A stretch of 64,000 nucleotides of DNA from Sphingomonas phyllosphaerae. GTDB taxonomy: Bacteria; Pseudomonadota; Alphaproteobacteria; Sphingomonadales; Sphingomonadaceae. The stretch spans positions 1 through 64,000 of the forward strand of contig NZ_JAPYKH010000020.1 in the NCBI RefSeq assembly GCF_029623345.1, read 5' to 3'. Position numbers and translations under genes: made by a program. A model generated the notes under the pieces. It made no database searches. It had not been told where the DNA came from and worked only from the letters and a program-made list of their open reading frames with translations. The first letter of the stretch is position 1; every line of letters begins with the position of its first letter. This document shows positions 36,945 through 45,157 of the stretch, one piece after another.

Positions 36945-37292
36945 TCAGGCGGGGCGGGGAGCGAGCGGGACGATCAGCCGCGCGCGCGCGTTGGGCGTGG
37001 GCAGGTCGGTGCGGGTGGCGTCGATTGCGAGCGACACGCGACCGTCGGTGCGCGCGTCGACGCGGATGGCGGAGACGCGCAGCCGGCGCTCCCAGCGCGA
37101 CAACGCGAGCGCGGTCGCGGCGACCAGGCGCATGCGGCCGAGCGCGTTCATCGGCTGGTCGAGCAGCTCGGGCAGCAGCGAGCCATAATCGCGGCGCGCG
37201 ACGCGACTGCCGATCGGGGTTGAGAGGATGTCGGCTACCGACTGGCGCAGGTGCGCCTCGCCGCGGAGCGGGCGGCCGGTGATGGCGTCCAT
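36945..37292 (-). CDS. Baseplate protein gpW/gp25 family
   Basis: This 115-residue protein belongs to the gpW/gp25 baseplate-wedge family of contractile tails. The signature is MDAITGRPLRGEAHLRQSV, then DILSTPIGSRVARRDYGS, which marks the gp25 lysozyme-like fold without the active site. ATG 37292 is 3 bp after the stop of the V gene C-terminal part and the sheath start is 14 bp downstream, so V, W and sheath were one transcript. This gene is intact. Confidence 0.87.
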   Translation of the reverse strand: MDAITGRPLRGEAHLRQSVADILSTPIGSRVARRDYGSLLPELLDQPMNALGRMRLVAATALALSRWERRLRVSAIRVDARTDGRVSLAIDATRTDLPTPNARARLIVPLAPRPA

Positions 37293-37297
37293 GCCGT

Positions 37298-37683
37298 TCA
37301 CTTGGGCGGCCCCGAGCTGCCGCCGCCCGGCTGGACGCCGGGGTGGGTGTGACGCTGGAGGCTCTTGCCCGCGGCGAGGACGTCGTCGCTGGCGGTGAGC
37401 CTGCCGGTGAGGGTGATGTCGCCGTCGAGCGCGGTCTTGCCCTTGACCTTGACGTCGCCCGTGATCGCGACGGCGGCCTCGATCGTGACGCCGGCGGGGG
37501 CGGTGATCTTGAGCGGGCGGCCGTCGGGGAGCTTGAGCACGAGGCCGGCGCCGTCGGCGTCGTAGGAAAGCTCGGCGCCGTCGTGCCACGTGATCAGGTC
37601 GCGCTTGTCGCTGGCGGGGGCCGAGTGCGCGTCGCTGAACAGGGCGGGCAGGACGAGCCCGCCCTCGACGTCGCCTTCAGGAA
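37298..37683 (-). pseudogene. Baseplate assembly protein V (gpV), C-terminal part
   Basis: This is the C-terminal two-thirds of the spike/baseplate-assembly protein. The frame reads EGDVEGGLVLPALFSDAHS, then ITWHDGAELSYDADGA and a beta-helical repeat part with ITGDVKVKGKTALDGD, ending HTHPGVQPGGG. It has no start of its own at the breakpoint. The N-terminal third of the same gene is found at 46196-46405, 8.5 kb away, in the same orientation. Joined, they would make about 198 residues, a normal gpV. Confidence 0.82.
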
Positions 37684-37801
37684 AAGCGGCAAGCTGAGCC
37701 TATGGCCGTTTGTGGGCGCTAGCGGCCCGGCCGGTTATGGCAGGAAAGCGGACGTTCGATTGATCACCGACCGAATGTCCGGTCATAAGGAATCAGCGTT
37801 A

Positions 37802-38080
37802 TTACAGTTGGGGCCTCCACCAAGCTGTCGCCACTAACAACATGGATGCTACAACGCAGGTGATTGCTATCCACCCCGCCGTAAAAGGGAGTTCAGGTCC
37901 GCAAAAGTCGAGGCAAAACTCGGGTGGCTGCGGGAGTCCAAGATATTTAGCAACAGAATCTAATTGCCCCAAGGTCGCCGCCCGGATGTAGCTCTTCGTT
38001 AAAAAACCTTGATACAAGGCGAATGGGATCGCCGCGACAAAAAGTGATATGCTTCCCAGAAGCCGTTTGTCCCTTCTCAT
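37802..38080 (-). CDS. Small membrane protein of unknown function
   Basis: I do not recognise this 92-residue protein. It has two hydrophobic helices (LLGSISLFVAAIPFALYQGF and WIAITCVVASMLLVATAWW) separated by a loop with two cysteines (FCLDFCGPE). AGGTG lies 6 bases upstream of the ATG at 38080. It stands alone at the left end of the insertion, with lower GC than the chromosome around it. Confidence 0.55.
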   Translation of the reverse strand: MRRDKRLLGSISLFVAAIPFALYQGFLTKSYIRAATLGQLDSVAKYLGLPQPPEFCLDFCGPELPFTAGWIAITCVVASMLLVATAWWRPQL

Positions 38081-38220
38081 CGCATCACCTCGCACTCTGC
38101 GCCCACCTGATCTGCGATATCGCAAATGTCCGCAAGTGGGGCGTAAGCGGCCGTTGCGAGCGGGTACCATGGGGGTATCGGAGGCGCGCTTAACGCCCTT
38201 CACAGAGGGTCCAAGCAGCG

Positions 38221-38272
38221 TCGCGGCGGAGGGCATCTCCGCCGCGATGTCCGCTTCTGGCAGAAAGCGGGC
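38221..38272 (+). repeat. Palindromic interspersed repeat, copy A
   Basis: GCGGCGGAGGGCATCTCCGC at 38223 is an imperfect palindrome, followed by GATGTCCGCTTCTGGC and AAAGCGGGC, which form a second weak hairpin. The same two-part structure recurs in the other copies listed in this window. Confidence 0.7.
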
Positions 38273-38408
38273 ATTTCCGCTCACGGGAACCGACGGCCGA
38301 CAAAAGCGAGAATCGAGTGGGTGTAGGAGCCAAGCTCGGCCGCGTCTGCTGGTAGCGCAAACGACATAGCGGCAAAGGACACCTCCCGCTCTCTCAACAC
38401 CAACGCAA

Positions 38409-39029
38409 TTACTTCGGGAAAAGAATCAAGATAGGGGAGCGCCGGCGAGTCACAAAGCCGATTACGCCAAAGCCAAGAAGCATCATCGCCCATGTCGTAG
38501 GCTCCGGAACAGCTGCCGTCGACAACTTGCTCACAGTCGGCAAAATACTAAGGTCAAAGATTTTACCAGAAGAATTCGTATAAGTCTCGCCACTCAGTCT
38601 TGGGTTGGTCGCGATGTCAGATATAAAGACGCCAAAGTTATCTATATTGGGATCTATGTGATACCCGTTCGCCTCTATATCAATTCCGAAGGTAAGCACT
38701 GGAAAAATGGGATCGGCGTTCTACGCATAGTAAAGTGGATGATTCCACCCGAAATTCGACGAGTTAACTGTGAGGCCTTCTTGGGTTCGATCAATTTTCA
38801 GGACGGTGTCATCAAACCGTACGTCAAAATCTACTAGAAGGCCGCTTACCGGCGCGGCAATCCCCTCCATCGTTAAAGAGGCGCCATTGATTCTGACGTT
38901 GTAAGCGACCAAGGCTGCGTTTGCAGGAGTGGTGAAAAAGCTGAGTGCCGCAGCGGCAAGCAGGGTCGTTCTCACGAGGCGTCTCCAGTACTGTTTCTTA
39001 AACCATGATCCATCGTGCCATTCATTCAT
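38409..39029 (-). pseudogene. PEP-CTERM protein with an in-frame TAG
   Basis: Read as one frame, this is a 206-codon secreted protein. It has a signal peptide (LVRTTLLAAAALSFFTTPANA), a beta-rich middle, and a PEP-CTERM tail (VPEPTTWAMMLLGFGVIGF then RRR) that would be recognised by exosortase. TAG at 38721-38723 interrupts it after PLYYA, and the next codons continue in the same frame as NADPIFPVL. No frameshift is needed. Either it is a pseudogene or the stop is read through. There is no exosortase gene in the window. Confidence 0.75.
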
Positions 39030-39196
39030 TGTACGAAACTGTCATTCGAGGACTCGTCGAAACGGGGCAAGCCTCAGTCGTAGGCACCACAATAACACAA
39101 ACTTTATAATTCAACGTCTCACGATGTTCCCGTAATAAAGGCGAGCGGGCTGCTGGTGCGGGTGCCGCGTTGGCGATAATGGGCATTTCGCCCAGC

Positions 39197-39250
39197 GACC
39201 GCGGCGGGGTTAGCTCCGCCGCAATGTCCGCTTTTTGGGCGATAGCGGGC
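39197..39250 (+). repeat. Palindromic interspersed repeat, copy B
   Basis: GACCGCGGCGGGGTTAGCTC is followed by CGCCGCAATGTCCGCT and a TTTTTGGGCGATAGCGGGC tail, matching copies A, D and E with small changes. Confidence 0.65.
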
Positions 39251-39316
39251 AAGCGCAGCGGGTACCGCGCGCGTACGCTAGACATGGTTCGCGGTGCATC
39301 CACACCACGAATCGGC

Positions 39317-39345
39317 ACCGCGGCGGAGGGCTCCTCCACCGCGGT
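39317..39345 (+). repeat. Palindromic interspersed repeat, copy C (first half only)
   Basis: ACCGCGGCGGAGGGCTCCTC then CACCGCGGT is the first palindrome of the family without the GTCCGCT hairpin half. Confidence 0.55.
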
Positions 39346-39413
39346 AGGCTCTGCGAGGGTTCTGACGAGACGTCGTAGCGTAGGCTGGGCAGCACTGGTA
39401 CGCTTGAGTCGCG

Positions 39414-39854
39414 ATGAGAAATCCCGCCATTTTGTCCGTTGCGTTGTTCTTGGCCGACTGTGACCGCCCACCGACTTATGCGGAGGGGTGCGGCTCTCTG
39501 CCGAGGGGTTGGATTACCCCCCGTCACGGTCTGGGTGCCCTGTCCACACTCAACGTCATATCCGTCTCGAAGAGCGGGGCCGTGACATGGAACGGCGAGA
39601 ACGTCTCGAGAGACACACTCAGGTCCTACCTCGAGGTCACGAAGACACTAACACCCTCTCCGGTGACGCAGATGAAATTCGATTCGCAGGTGGATTGCGA
39701 CACGGTCGTGCAACTGCGCCAGGAGATCTCCCGGCTGCTGGATTGCAGCTACGGGTTGTGCGCCGAAGGCTCTGGGCGCTGGTGGTTTATCGGTGACGTG
39801 GGTCCTCCGTTCGTAGCCCGCGACCCGAGTCCCGGATTGCCGCCCGAGCAATAA
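39414..39854 (+). CDS. Putative lipoprotein with an ExbD-like periplasmic domain
   Basis: A 146-residue protein with a short hydrophobic start (NPAILSVALFLADC) that could act as a lipoprotein signal. Its core (NVISVSKSGAVTWNGENV, then SRDTLRSYLEV) resembles the periplasmic domain of the ExbD at 27470-27898 (DAAGNVTWNGTPV). It has no ExbD membrane helix or conserved Asp, so it cannot conduct protons. It has a CX9-type cysteine spacing near LLDCSYGLCAEG. It might compete with ExbD or bind the cell wall. That is inference. Confidence 0.55.
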   Translation: MRNPAILSVALFLADCDRPPTYAEGCGSLPRGWITPRHGLGALSTLNVISVSKSGAVTWNGENVSRDTLRSYLEVTKTLTPSPVTQMKFDSQVDCDTVVQLRQEISRLLDCSYGLCAEGSGRWWFIGDVGPPFVARDPSPGLPPEQ

Positions 39855-40006
39855 AAGCTGGCACTTCTCGGGGAAGGCAGGCCGCACAAGGGTATCGTGC
39901 GGGTATCGACGGCATAGATCGCGCTACTGACGAGGTCCCGCATGGCGGCGCGCGCTTCGCCGTACCGCCATGCCGGGCAGTCATCTCTTATGCCGTCGTC
40001 ACGTCG

Positions 40007-41101
40007 TCAGAGCGCCACAGCGTCGGCGCGAGCAGGGGAGGTCTTCAAGCGACGCTGGATGATGGCCTTGCCGACTGTAACGGCGGGAGCCTCGACGAAG
40101 CGGTACACGAGTGAGGCAATGCCGATCGCCACCAGCATCATCCCTGCGATCGCGAGATGAAGCGGCAATCCAAGATCCTGCCACCACGCCGCAAGGAAGT
40201 GCTCGAAGGTCTTCTGCACCAGGCTGCCGAACAGATAGACCGAATAGCTGATGGTCCCGAGGTACGCCAAGATCGCGCCGGTGAGCTTTATGCGGCTCGT
40301 GAATAGGAGGAAGCTGCCGGTCGCGAGATAGTAGGTGAGAGTATAGCGCAACGCCCCCTCGTCGTAGGCGAGCGTGGCAATGACGGGCATCAGGACCAGC
40401 AAGGCGCTGCAGAGCCACATGACCGCGCGCCGCGCAGAGAGGTTCGCCTCTACCGTGGCGAGCCGCCACAGCAGCCCGATGAACATGACGAAAAGCGCGA
40501 GCGGGATTGCCACCGGCACCTGCTTGCCCGTGACGAAGCGGAGGCCGGCGAGCGCCAGCGCGCAAGCCAGCATCAACGCGGCCATGGTCGTAGCCACCTT
40601 GGGTCGCCGCAGGTCGACGAACATGAAGAGCCCGAAACAGAGAGCGTAGAAAATCAGCTCGATCTGCAGCGTCCAGTAGAGCCCCTGCATCGACTGCTGG
40701 CCGACGAAGCCCTGCAGCATCGTCAGGTTGACGAGGAATGTCCCCAAGCCGAGATCCTTGCCGACCATCACGTACTCGACGAGGAACGCCGCGGGCAGCG
40801 ACAGCCAGTAGGCGGGATAGAGCCTGAAGATGCGCCCCACGATGAACGCCTCCTTCGGGCGCTGACCGTCGCGCCGCAACGAGAAGGGTATGACGAAGCC
40901 CGAGATGGCGAAGAACAGCGTGACGGCAATTTTTCCAAGGTCGAGCTGGTCGGTTGCGAGCCAGAAAAGGCTCTGCTCCCAGCCGTTATTCACGCGGCCG
41001 TGCTTGAGCGCATCATAGCCCGCGTGAAAATAGATGACCGCAAGCGCGGCAAGGCCACGCAGGGCGTCAACGTAGCCGTACCGAGATCCCTTAGACACCA
41101 T
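40007..41101 (-). CDS. Acyltransferase-3 family membrane protein (OafA-like)
   Basis: A 364-residue polytopic membrane enzyme with about ten helices. It opens YVDALRGLAALAVIYFHAGY, the acyltransferase-3 signature with the catalytic-type His, and has FFAISGFVIPFSLRRDG and RIFRLYPAYW blocks. Members acetylate O-antigen, capsule or other surface polysaccharides. It is divergent from a polysaccharide-polymerase-like gene, so both probably change the same cell-surface glycan. The gene looks intact. Confidence 0.9.
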   Translation of the reverse strand: MVSKGSRYGYVDALRGLAALAVIYFHAGYDALKHGRVNNGWEQSLFWLATDQLDLGKIAVTLFFAISGFVIPFSLRRDGQRPKEAFIVGRIFRLYPAYWLSLPAAFLVEYVMVGKDLGLGTFLVNLTMLQGFVGQQSMQGLYWTLQIELIFYALCFGLFMFVDLRRPKVATTMAALMLACALALAGLRFVTGKQVPVAIPLALFVMFIGLLWRLATVEANLSARRAVMWLCSALLVLMPVIATLAYDEGALRYTLTYYLATGSFLLFTSRIKLTGAILAYLGTISYSVYLFGSLVQKTFEHFLAAWWQDLGLPLHLAIAGMMLVAIGIASLVYRFVEAPAVTVGKAIIQRRLKTSPARADAVAL

Positions 41102-41229
41102 TGCTCAACCCACCCCAGGCGTGCGCCCCGCGCGTCCCATAGCGAGCGCTGGGGCGCGGCGCCACGCTCGAGACCTGTGCGCCTTCGGGGCAGTCCGATA
41201 CGGGCTGCCGCGTTGCGCGCAAAATCGCT

Positions 41230-42657
41230 ATGACCTATTCCGCTGCCGCCTCGCCGGGATCGGCTTTGAATAGGGAAATCCTCTTGGCTCTAGCCGACGT
41301 TATTCGCAGGACCCTTTCCCCTCAAGCGAGGCCCGGCGAGCTGAGCACACAGGGTGTCGTCGACAAGTGGGCGGGCATCGGCATCGTGGCTGCCGGCGTG
41401 CTCTATGTCGTGTTCACGGCGGTGGGAGGCATCGTCCGAGGCGTTCTAGGGCCGGTCGGCCTGGCTCCGTTGATCTACCTGCCCGGCATCATCGCGGTTC
41501 CCGCGCTGCTGGCGAATACGCTGGTGCGAGTAGGTGACCCGCGGACGGCGACTCCAACAATCGCCGTGCTAGTGTTCCTTGCAATCGAGATCGTCATCGC
41601 TAAATTTTTAGGGCGCTCGCCTGCCGGGATCGCCTATCAGATTTGGATCTTCGTGGCCGCATTGATCATGATGGCGGCGACCCAGCGAGGCATGCAAGAG
41701 CGCATCATCGCGGCCATGATCCCCATGTTCTACGTTTCGGTGGTCGGGGTCGTACTAAACGCATTCATCGACTTCCCCTGGAAAGACGCCACCTTCGAGG
41801 TCATGGGTAGCCAGCAAGGGGCTGCTCGTGAATGGAGCGCCGGCGGCGTTTCCCGCCTTGCCGGCTTCAGTCGTGCCAGCTTTATCGCAGCCGCTTGCAT
41901 CATCATTGGGTTCTGCGCAGCCGAGCCAAAGCTGAAGTCGTTCGCCACGAAGGCGGTGGCATGGGCTGCTGGGCTAGTCGCTATCCATCTGACGACCTCG
42001 AAAGCGCCAGAACTTGCGATGATCCTCCTGCCGGGGACCTACTTCCTGCTGGGTAAGCTAAGGGGCACGGCTGCACCAAAGCGCATCCTCTTGGCGAATA
42101 TCCATATGGCCTTGTGGCTTGTGCTGATCTTCGCTGGACCCCTCATGGCGGTTAGCTACGGCCGGCAGCTGTTCCCCAATGGTCCAGGCATCGGGCCAAG
42201 CTACAGCTCGCTCGCTGATCGCGTCCTGACGACGTGGCCGGACGCACTGTCTCTCGTTAATTGGCGCGACCCGGTTGGCTGGCTGGTAGGGCGTGGCCTC
42301 GGTGGGATCGGTGCTGCACAGACGATCGCCGAACCGGCGCGGTACAATCCGGGGGACAACCTGGCGGTCTACCTCGCTGTGATCTTCGGCTTGGGCGCAC
42401 TGCTGATCGCCATCTTCGTCTTTCGCGGTGGTCAGCGCGCGATCCAGTCGGATCGCACCGGGCGCAGGGACTTCGCGATGATCATCGCCATGCTCGGCAT
42501 CGGCGCGGCCTCCAACGTGATCGAGAGCGTGTTCCCGATGATGGTGCTCGGTCTTGCAATCGCCAGGCAGCCGCCGCGAGCAGTCAAGCCGGTGAAGCGC
42601 CGGCGCTCGCTTCGGAGCCGCTCCAGCGATATCCAATCGGCAGAGACCGGCAGGTAA
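41230..42657 (+). CDS. Polytopic membrane protein resembling O-antigen polymerase/ligase
   Basis: This 475-residue protein has about eleven hydrophobic helices and a large loop between late helices (about residues 300-385), with a Ser/Arg/Asp-rich sequence and the block RYNPGDNLAVYLAVIFGLG. That topology resembles Wzy/WaaL-type polysaccharide polymerases or ligases, but no short motif proves it. It is divergent from an acyltransferase-3 gene. ATG 41230 starts it. A cytoplasmic basic tail follows the last helix (KRRRSLRSRSS). Confidence 0.6.
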   Translation: MTYSAAASPGSALNREILLALADVIRRTLSPQARPGELSTQGVVDKWAGIGIVAAGVLYVVFTAVGGIVRGVLGPVGLAPLIYLPGIIAVPALLANTLVRVGDPRTATPTIAVLVFLAIEIVIAKFLGRSPAGIAYQIWIFVAALIMMAATQRGMQERIIAAMIPMFYVSVVGVVLNAFIDFPWKDATFEVMGSQQGAAREWSAGGVSRLAGFSRASFIAAACIIIGFCAAEPKLKSFATKAVAWAAGLVAIHLTTSKAPELAMILLPGTYFLLGKLRGTAAPKRILLANIHMALWLVLIFAGPLMAVSYGRQLFPNGPGIGPSYSSLADRVLTTWPDALSLVNWRDPVGWLVGRGLGGIGAAQTIAEPARYNPGDNLAVYLAVIFGLGALLIAIFVFRGGQRAIQSDRTGRRDFAMIIAMLGIGAASNVIESVFPMMVLGLAIARQPPRAVKPVKRRRSLRSRSSDIQSAETGR

Positions 42658-42731
42658 AGGGGGCCAAGCTCCGGTGACCGTTGAGCGCGCTTGCTCGATT
42701 GATCGATACGCTGGCGGGTAGGCGGTTTAAC

Positions 42732-42932
42732 ATGCGTGCTGTGATCAGCCTCGTTGGCGATACCATTGGCGCGGCCGTCCGAGCCGTTCGCCAATGCCTC
42801 GATTGGTCCCATCAGAAACTGTTCGAAAGGTTCGCTTACCCCGACTGGTGCTTTATCTGCGGTGACCCGCTGATCGACCGGGGGATCTACTACTACTGCG
42901 ACGAGTGCCGCGATCGGCACCGGCTCCGCTAG
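42732..42932 (+). CDS. Small zinc-ribbon protein
   Basis: This 66-residue protein ends in a two-CxxC zinc ribbon: CFICGDP and YYCDECRDR, about 16 residues apart. The N-terminal half (VISLVGDTIGAAVRAVRQCL) is an amphipathic helix. ATG 42732 is preferred; an in-frame TTG 17 codons upstream is a weaker choice. It ends just before the methylase remnant. Phage genomes often carry such small ribbons, but the role is unknown. Confidence 0.55.
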   Translation: MRAVISLVGDTIGAAVRAVRQCLDWSHQKLFERFAYPDWCFICGDPLIDRGIYYYCDECRDRHRLR

Positions 42933-42935
42933 GAC

Positions 42936-43342
42936 GCCCTTCGTCACTCGGGAGCGGCCGTCGCGCTTCGACTATGCCAACCTGCGAGCGGAGATCCGCG
43001 CTCTTGGCGCGCGCCGGGCGCCTGTCACGATCGAGCGGCTGCCCTATGCCGACCTGATCGCGCGCTACGACGCGCCCGAGACGCTGTTCTACCTCGACCC
43101 ACCCTATTGAGGCTGCGAGGACGATTACGGCGACGGCGTCTTCTCCCGCGACGACTTCACCCAGCTGGCCGACCAGCTCGCCGGGATGAGCGGCAAGTTC
43201 ATTCTGTCCGTCAACGCGACACCGGGCTCGCGAGGTCTTCGGCCGCTTCAACACCGTCGACAGGACCGTCACCTGGTTGATCAACCGGCACCGCGGCGCA
43301 GATCAGCAGGTCGCGGAGCTGGTCGTCAGCAATTTCGCGTGA
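42936..43342 (+). pseudogene. DNA adenine methylase (D12 class) C-terminal remnant
   Basis: The frame has no start and lacks the N-terminal SAM-binding half. It reads RFDYANLRAEIRAL, then LPYADLIARYDAPETLFYLDPPY with the DPPY catalytic motif. TGA at 43108-43110 falls where the family has Trp (DPPYWG), and the frame goes on as GCEDDYGDGVFSRDDF. A further frameshift near 43225 is needed to reach VFGRFNTVDRTVTWLINRHRG and the natural end. It is a decayed phage-type adenine methylase. Confidence 0.82.
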
Positions 43343-43419
43343 TGGGGCGGGGTATCGCGCGGGGTATCGACCCCGGGCGAGCCTGTCCCGCAGGCACGGA
43401 AAACCGCCATTTTCGACGC

Positions 43420-43474
43420 GACCGCGGGGGAGGTGACCTCCGCCGCGATGTCCGCTGATGGCAGGATTGCGGAC
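43420..43474 (+). repeat. Palindromic interspersed repeat, copy D
   Basis: GACCGCGGGGGAGGTGACCTC (one base beyond the stem) is followed by CGCCGCGATGTCCGCT, GATGGCAGGATTGCGGA. Same two-hairpin order as copies A, B and E. Confidence 0.7.
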
Positions 43475-43500
43475 TCTCGCCCGACGGGTAGGATGAGGCC

Positions 43501-43851
43501 ATGGATGACGATCCGACAGCGGCTGTGCATCGTCTTCTTGTAGACGAGCACGGCGTGCCACCCCGCAAGGTGACGCGAGACGCCCGCATCGTCCACGATT
43601 TTGGCGTGGACGGCGGCGACGCAGCCGAGCTATTTGAAGAGCTGCACAAGCGGTTTGGCACCGACTTCGGTTCGCTTGATGTCCAATGGCGTGAGCTTTT
43701 CAACACGGAAGGCGCGAGTCCGCGCGCGATCCTCGTCGGTATTTCGGCGATAATCATATTCGGTTTTGTCGCCGGAATCATCTCGGCGGTCTGGCACTGG
43801 CCGAAGCTCCTAGCGGTTCTGCTAGTCCTTCTTCTTTTGGTGGCTGGCTGA
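43501..43851 (+). CDS. DUF1493 family protein with a C-terminal membrane anchor
   Basis: A 116-residue protein. Residues 1-70 fit DUF1493, an acyl-carrier-protein-like fold, with DARIVHDFGVDGGDAAELFEEL near the position of the phosphopantetheine site but Gly-Asp in place of the acyl-carrier Ser. A membrane helix follows (ILVGISAIIIFGFVAGI and LLAVLLVLLLLVAG). It is an isolated small gene between repeat copies D and E. Function is unknown. Confidence 0.7.
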   Translation: MDDDPTAAVHRLLVDEHGVPPRKVTRDARIVHDFGVDGGDAAELFEELHKRFGTDFGSLDVQWRELFNTEGASPRAILVGISAIIIFGFVAGIISAVWHWPKLLAVLLVLLLLVAG

Positions 43852-43991
43852 AGGCTTCTTTCGCGTTGGTTCGGTAGAGAATTGAGGCCACTTACCGTTG
43901 GAGGGATTGGCTCAAATCGTCGAGGCCGGCCGCTGGCCCGCTGATCCGGAGGACGTCCGTTAGTGGGCGTTAGCGGACGTCCCCGCCGGAT

Positions 43992-44049
43992 GACCGCGGC
44001 GGAGGTCCCCTCCGCCGCGATGTCCGCTAGTGGCAGGTTAGCGGACGTC
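43992..44049 (+). repeat. Palindromic interspersed repeat, copy E
   Basis: The best-preserved copy. GCGGCGGAGGTCCCCTCCGC is a perfect stem-loop palindrome, followed by GATGTCCGCTAGTGGC and AGGTTAGCGGACGTC, in which GTCCGCTA and TAGCGGAC-type arms pair. About 15 bp earlier is a second AGCGGACGTCC half-element. Confidence 0.75.
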
Positions 44050-44122
44050 TGCATCTTGCTTCTGCGGCGGTTTCGGACACGCTGGCCTATTGACAGGTCC
44101 GCGGTGGACGGGAACTTAGCGC

Positions 44123-44539
44123 ATGGACTCCGACAAGGGCTCAGGCTCGATAAGTCGATGGAAGATGGCACTCATCGGCTTTGGCACGTTCATGACGTGG
44201 TTCTTCGGCCTGATCATCGTCGGCGAAGAAGGTTATGCTAGTCAGTACTTCTGGGTGTCAGGTTGCGCGTTCGCAGTTGGTTCCGCGGTAGCACCCTTCT
44301 GGCGCTTACGCCGGTTAGCTTGGTACTGGTGCACAATCGCGTTTCTCACGGCGGCAAACCTATCAGCGGTTTACGTTTTGCGCGAGCGCGCTGCTGAGGC
44401 CGCGCTTCCATCAAAAGGCATAGTTCAACTGATGCTTGTATTCGACGGCTTGGTATGTTGGGTAGTCATGGTCGGGGTTTGTTTCGCGATTTATCGCCGG
44501 TTTCCATGGCAGATGCCGGGCATGACCGCCGAAGATTGA
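44123..44539 (+). CDS. Small four-helix membrane protein
   Basis: This 138-residue protein has four hydrophobic helices (MALIGFGTFMTWFFGLIIVG, FWVSGCAFAVGSAVAPFW, WYWCTIAFLTAANLSAVYVL and LMLVFDGLVCWVVMVGVCF). I do not recognise a family. The gene overlaps the convergent membrane-protein gene by 49 bp at the 3' end. ATG 44123 is the only likely start. Role unknown. Confidence 0.55.
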   Translation: MDSDKGSGSISRWKMALIGFGTFMTWFFGLIIVGEEGYASQYFWVSGCAFAVGSAVAPFWRLRRLAWYWCTIAFLTAANLSAVYVLRERAAEAALPSKGIVQLMLVFDGLVCWVVMVGVCFAIYRRFPWQMPGMTAED

Positions 44540-44898
44540 TTGAGAGTACTGGACCCTGACTGTCGCAAATCAAGGTCTCCACGTCCAATATTGGGCGTCA
44601 TCGCCATGAGCGCCAGGAGCGCGGAGACGATCGACACTCCGAGCGCCCAGGCAGCGATCCGTGCGGAGCGGCCGGACGGCCCTTCCTTCTGCTCGAGGAT
44701 GTTGAGCCGGCTTCGAGCGTAGGCGGCCTCGATCTGGGAGAGATCACCCTTGCGGGCGATTCGCTCGGTGAGCGTCACCCGGTCCCATCGATCAATCGCC
44801 GCAGGCGGGTAAGGCCCGAAAGTGTCCTCGATGAACGATCGCTCGACCTGCTTGCGCTGCCGCTTCGCCGTCCGCTCCGCCAGCCAGCGGGCGATCAC
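44491..44898 (-). CDS. Membrane protein co-transcribed with the Acb2-like gene
   Basis: A 135-residue protein with a basic soluble N-terminal part (WLAERTAKRQRKQVERSFIE), a coiled region with LTERIARKGDLSQIEAAYAR, and one strong membrane helix near residue 90 (IAAWALGVSIVSALLALM). The C-terminal 30 residues overlap the opposite-strand membrane gene. Its ATG overlaps the stop of the Acb2-like gene in an ATGA, so the two are coupled. I recognise no family. A role with the Acb2-like protein is inferred from the overlap. Confidence 0.6.
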   Translation of the reverse strand: MIARWLAERTAKRQRKQVERSFIEDTFGPYPPAAIDRWDRVTLTERIARKGDLSQIEAAYARSRLNILEQKEGPSGRSARIAAWALGVSIVSALLALMAMTPNIGRGDLDLRQSGSSTLNQSSAVMPGICHGNRR

Positions 44899-45128
44899 TC
44901 AGCCGTAATCCTAGCTGGCTGCGCGATGGCGCGGACGGCGCGCATGAACGCCGTTTCGCCCTCCGTCTGCGCGATCGCAACGTTTCGTTGATCGATTTCC
45001 GCGATAGTCTTCAACCGATCGATCATGCCGTTGAAGCGTGCCTCAAGTACTTTGACCTCATTCATGGCATCGATCTCGGCCTGCGACAGGTCTCGATAGC
45101 CGCTGATCTTCTGGTGCTGGTTGTACAT
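44895..45128 (-). CDS. Acb2/Tad1-like hairpin-domain protein (putative signal sponge)
   Basis: This 77-residue all-helical protein fits the Acb2/Tad1 hairpin family of phage proteins that sequester cyclic nucleotides or gcADPR used by CBASS and Thoeris defence. The visible features are the YRDLSQAEIDAMNEVK segment at the start of helix 1 and the DQRNVAIAQTEGETAFM segment running into VRAIAQP near the end, which match my memory of the family. A strong AGAGGAG lies 7 bases before the ATG. It is the first gene of a two-gene unit. Assignment is from sequence pattern; binding residues are not verified. Confidence 0.7.
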   Translation of the reverse strand: MYNQHQKISGYRDLSQAEIDAMNEVKVLEARFNGMIDRLKTIAEIDQRNVAIAQTEGETAFMRAVRAIAQPARITAE

Positions 45129-45157
45129 CGCGCCGCTCCTCTTGTCCGGATAGTCAT

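Larger units (their letters stand above)
39030..39413. other. Non-coding stretch holding two repeat copies
   Basis: About 384 bp with no credible gene. It contains repeat copies B and C and the possible leaders of two divergent genes. Confidence 0.5.
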
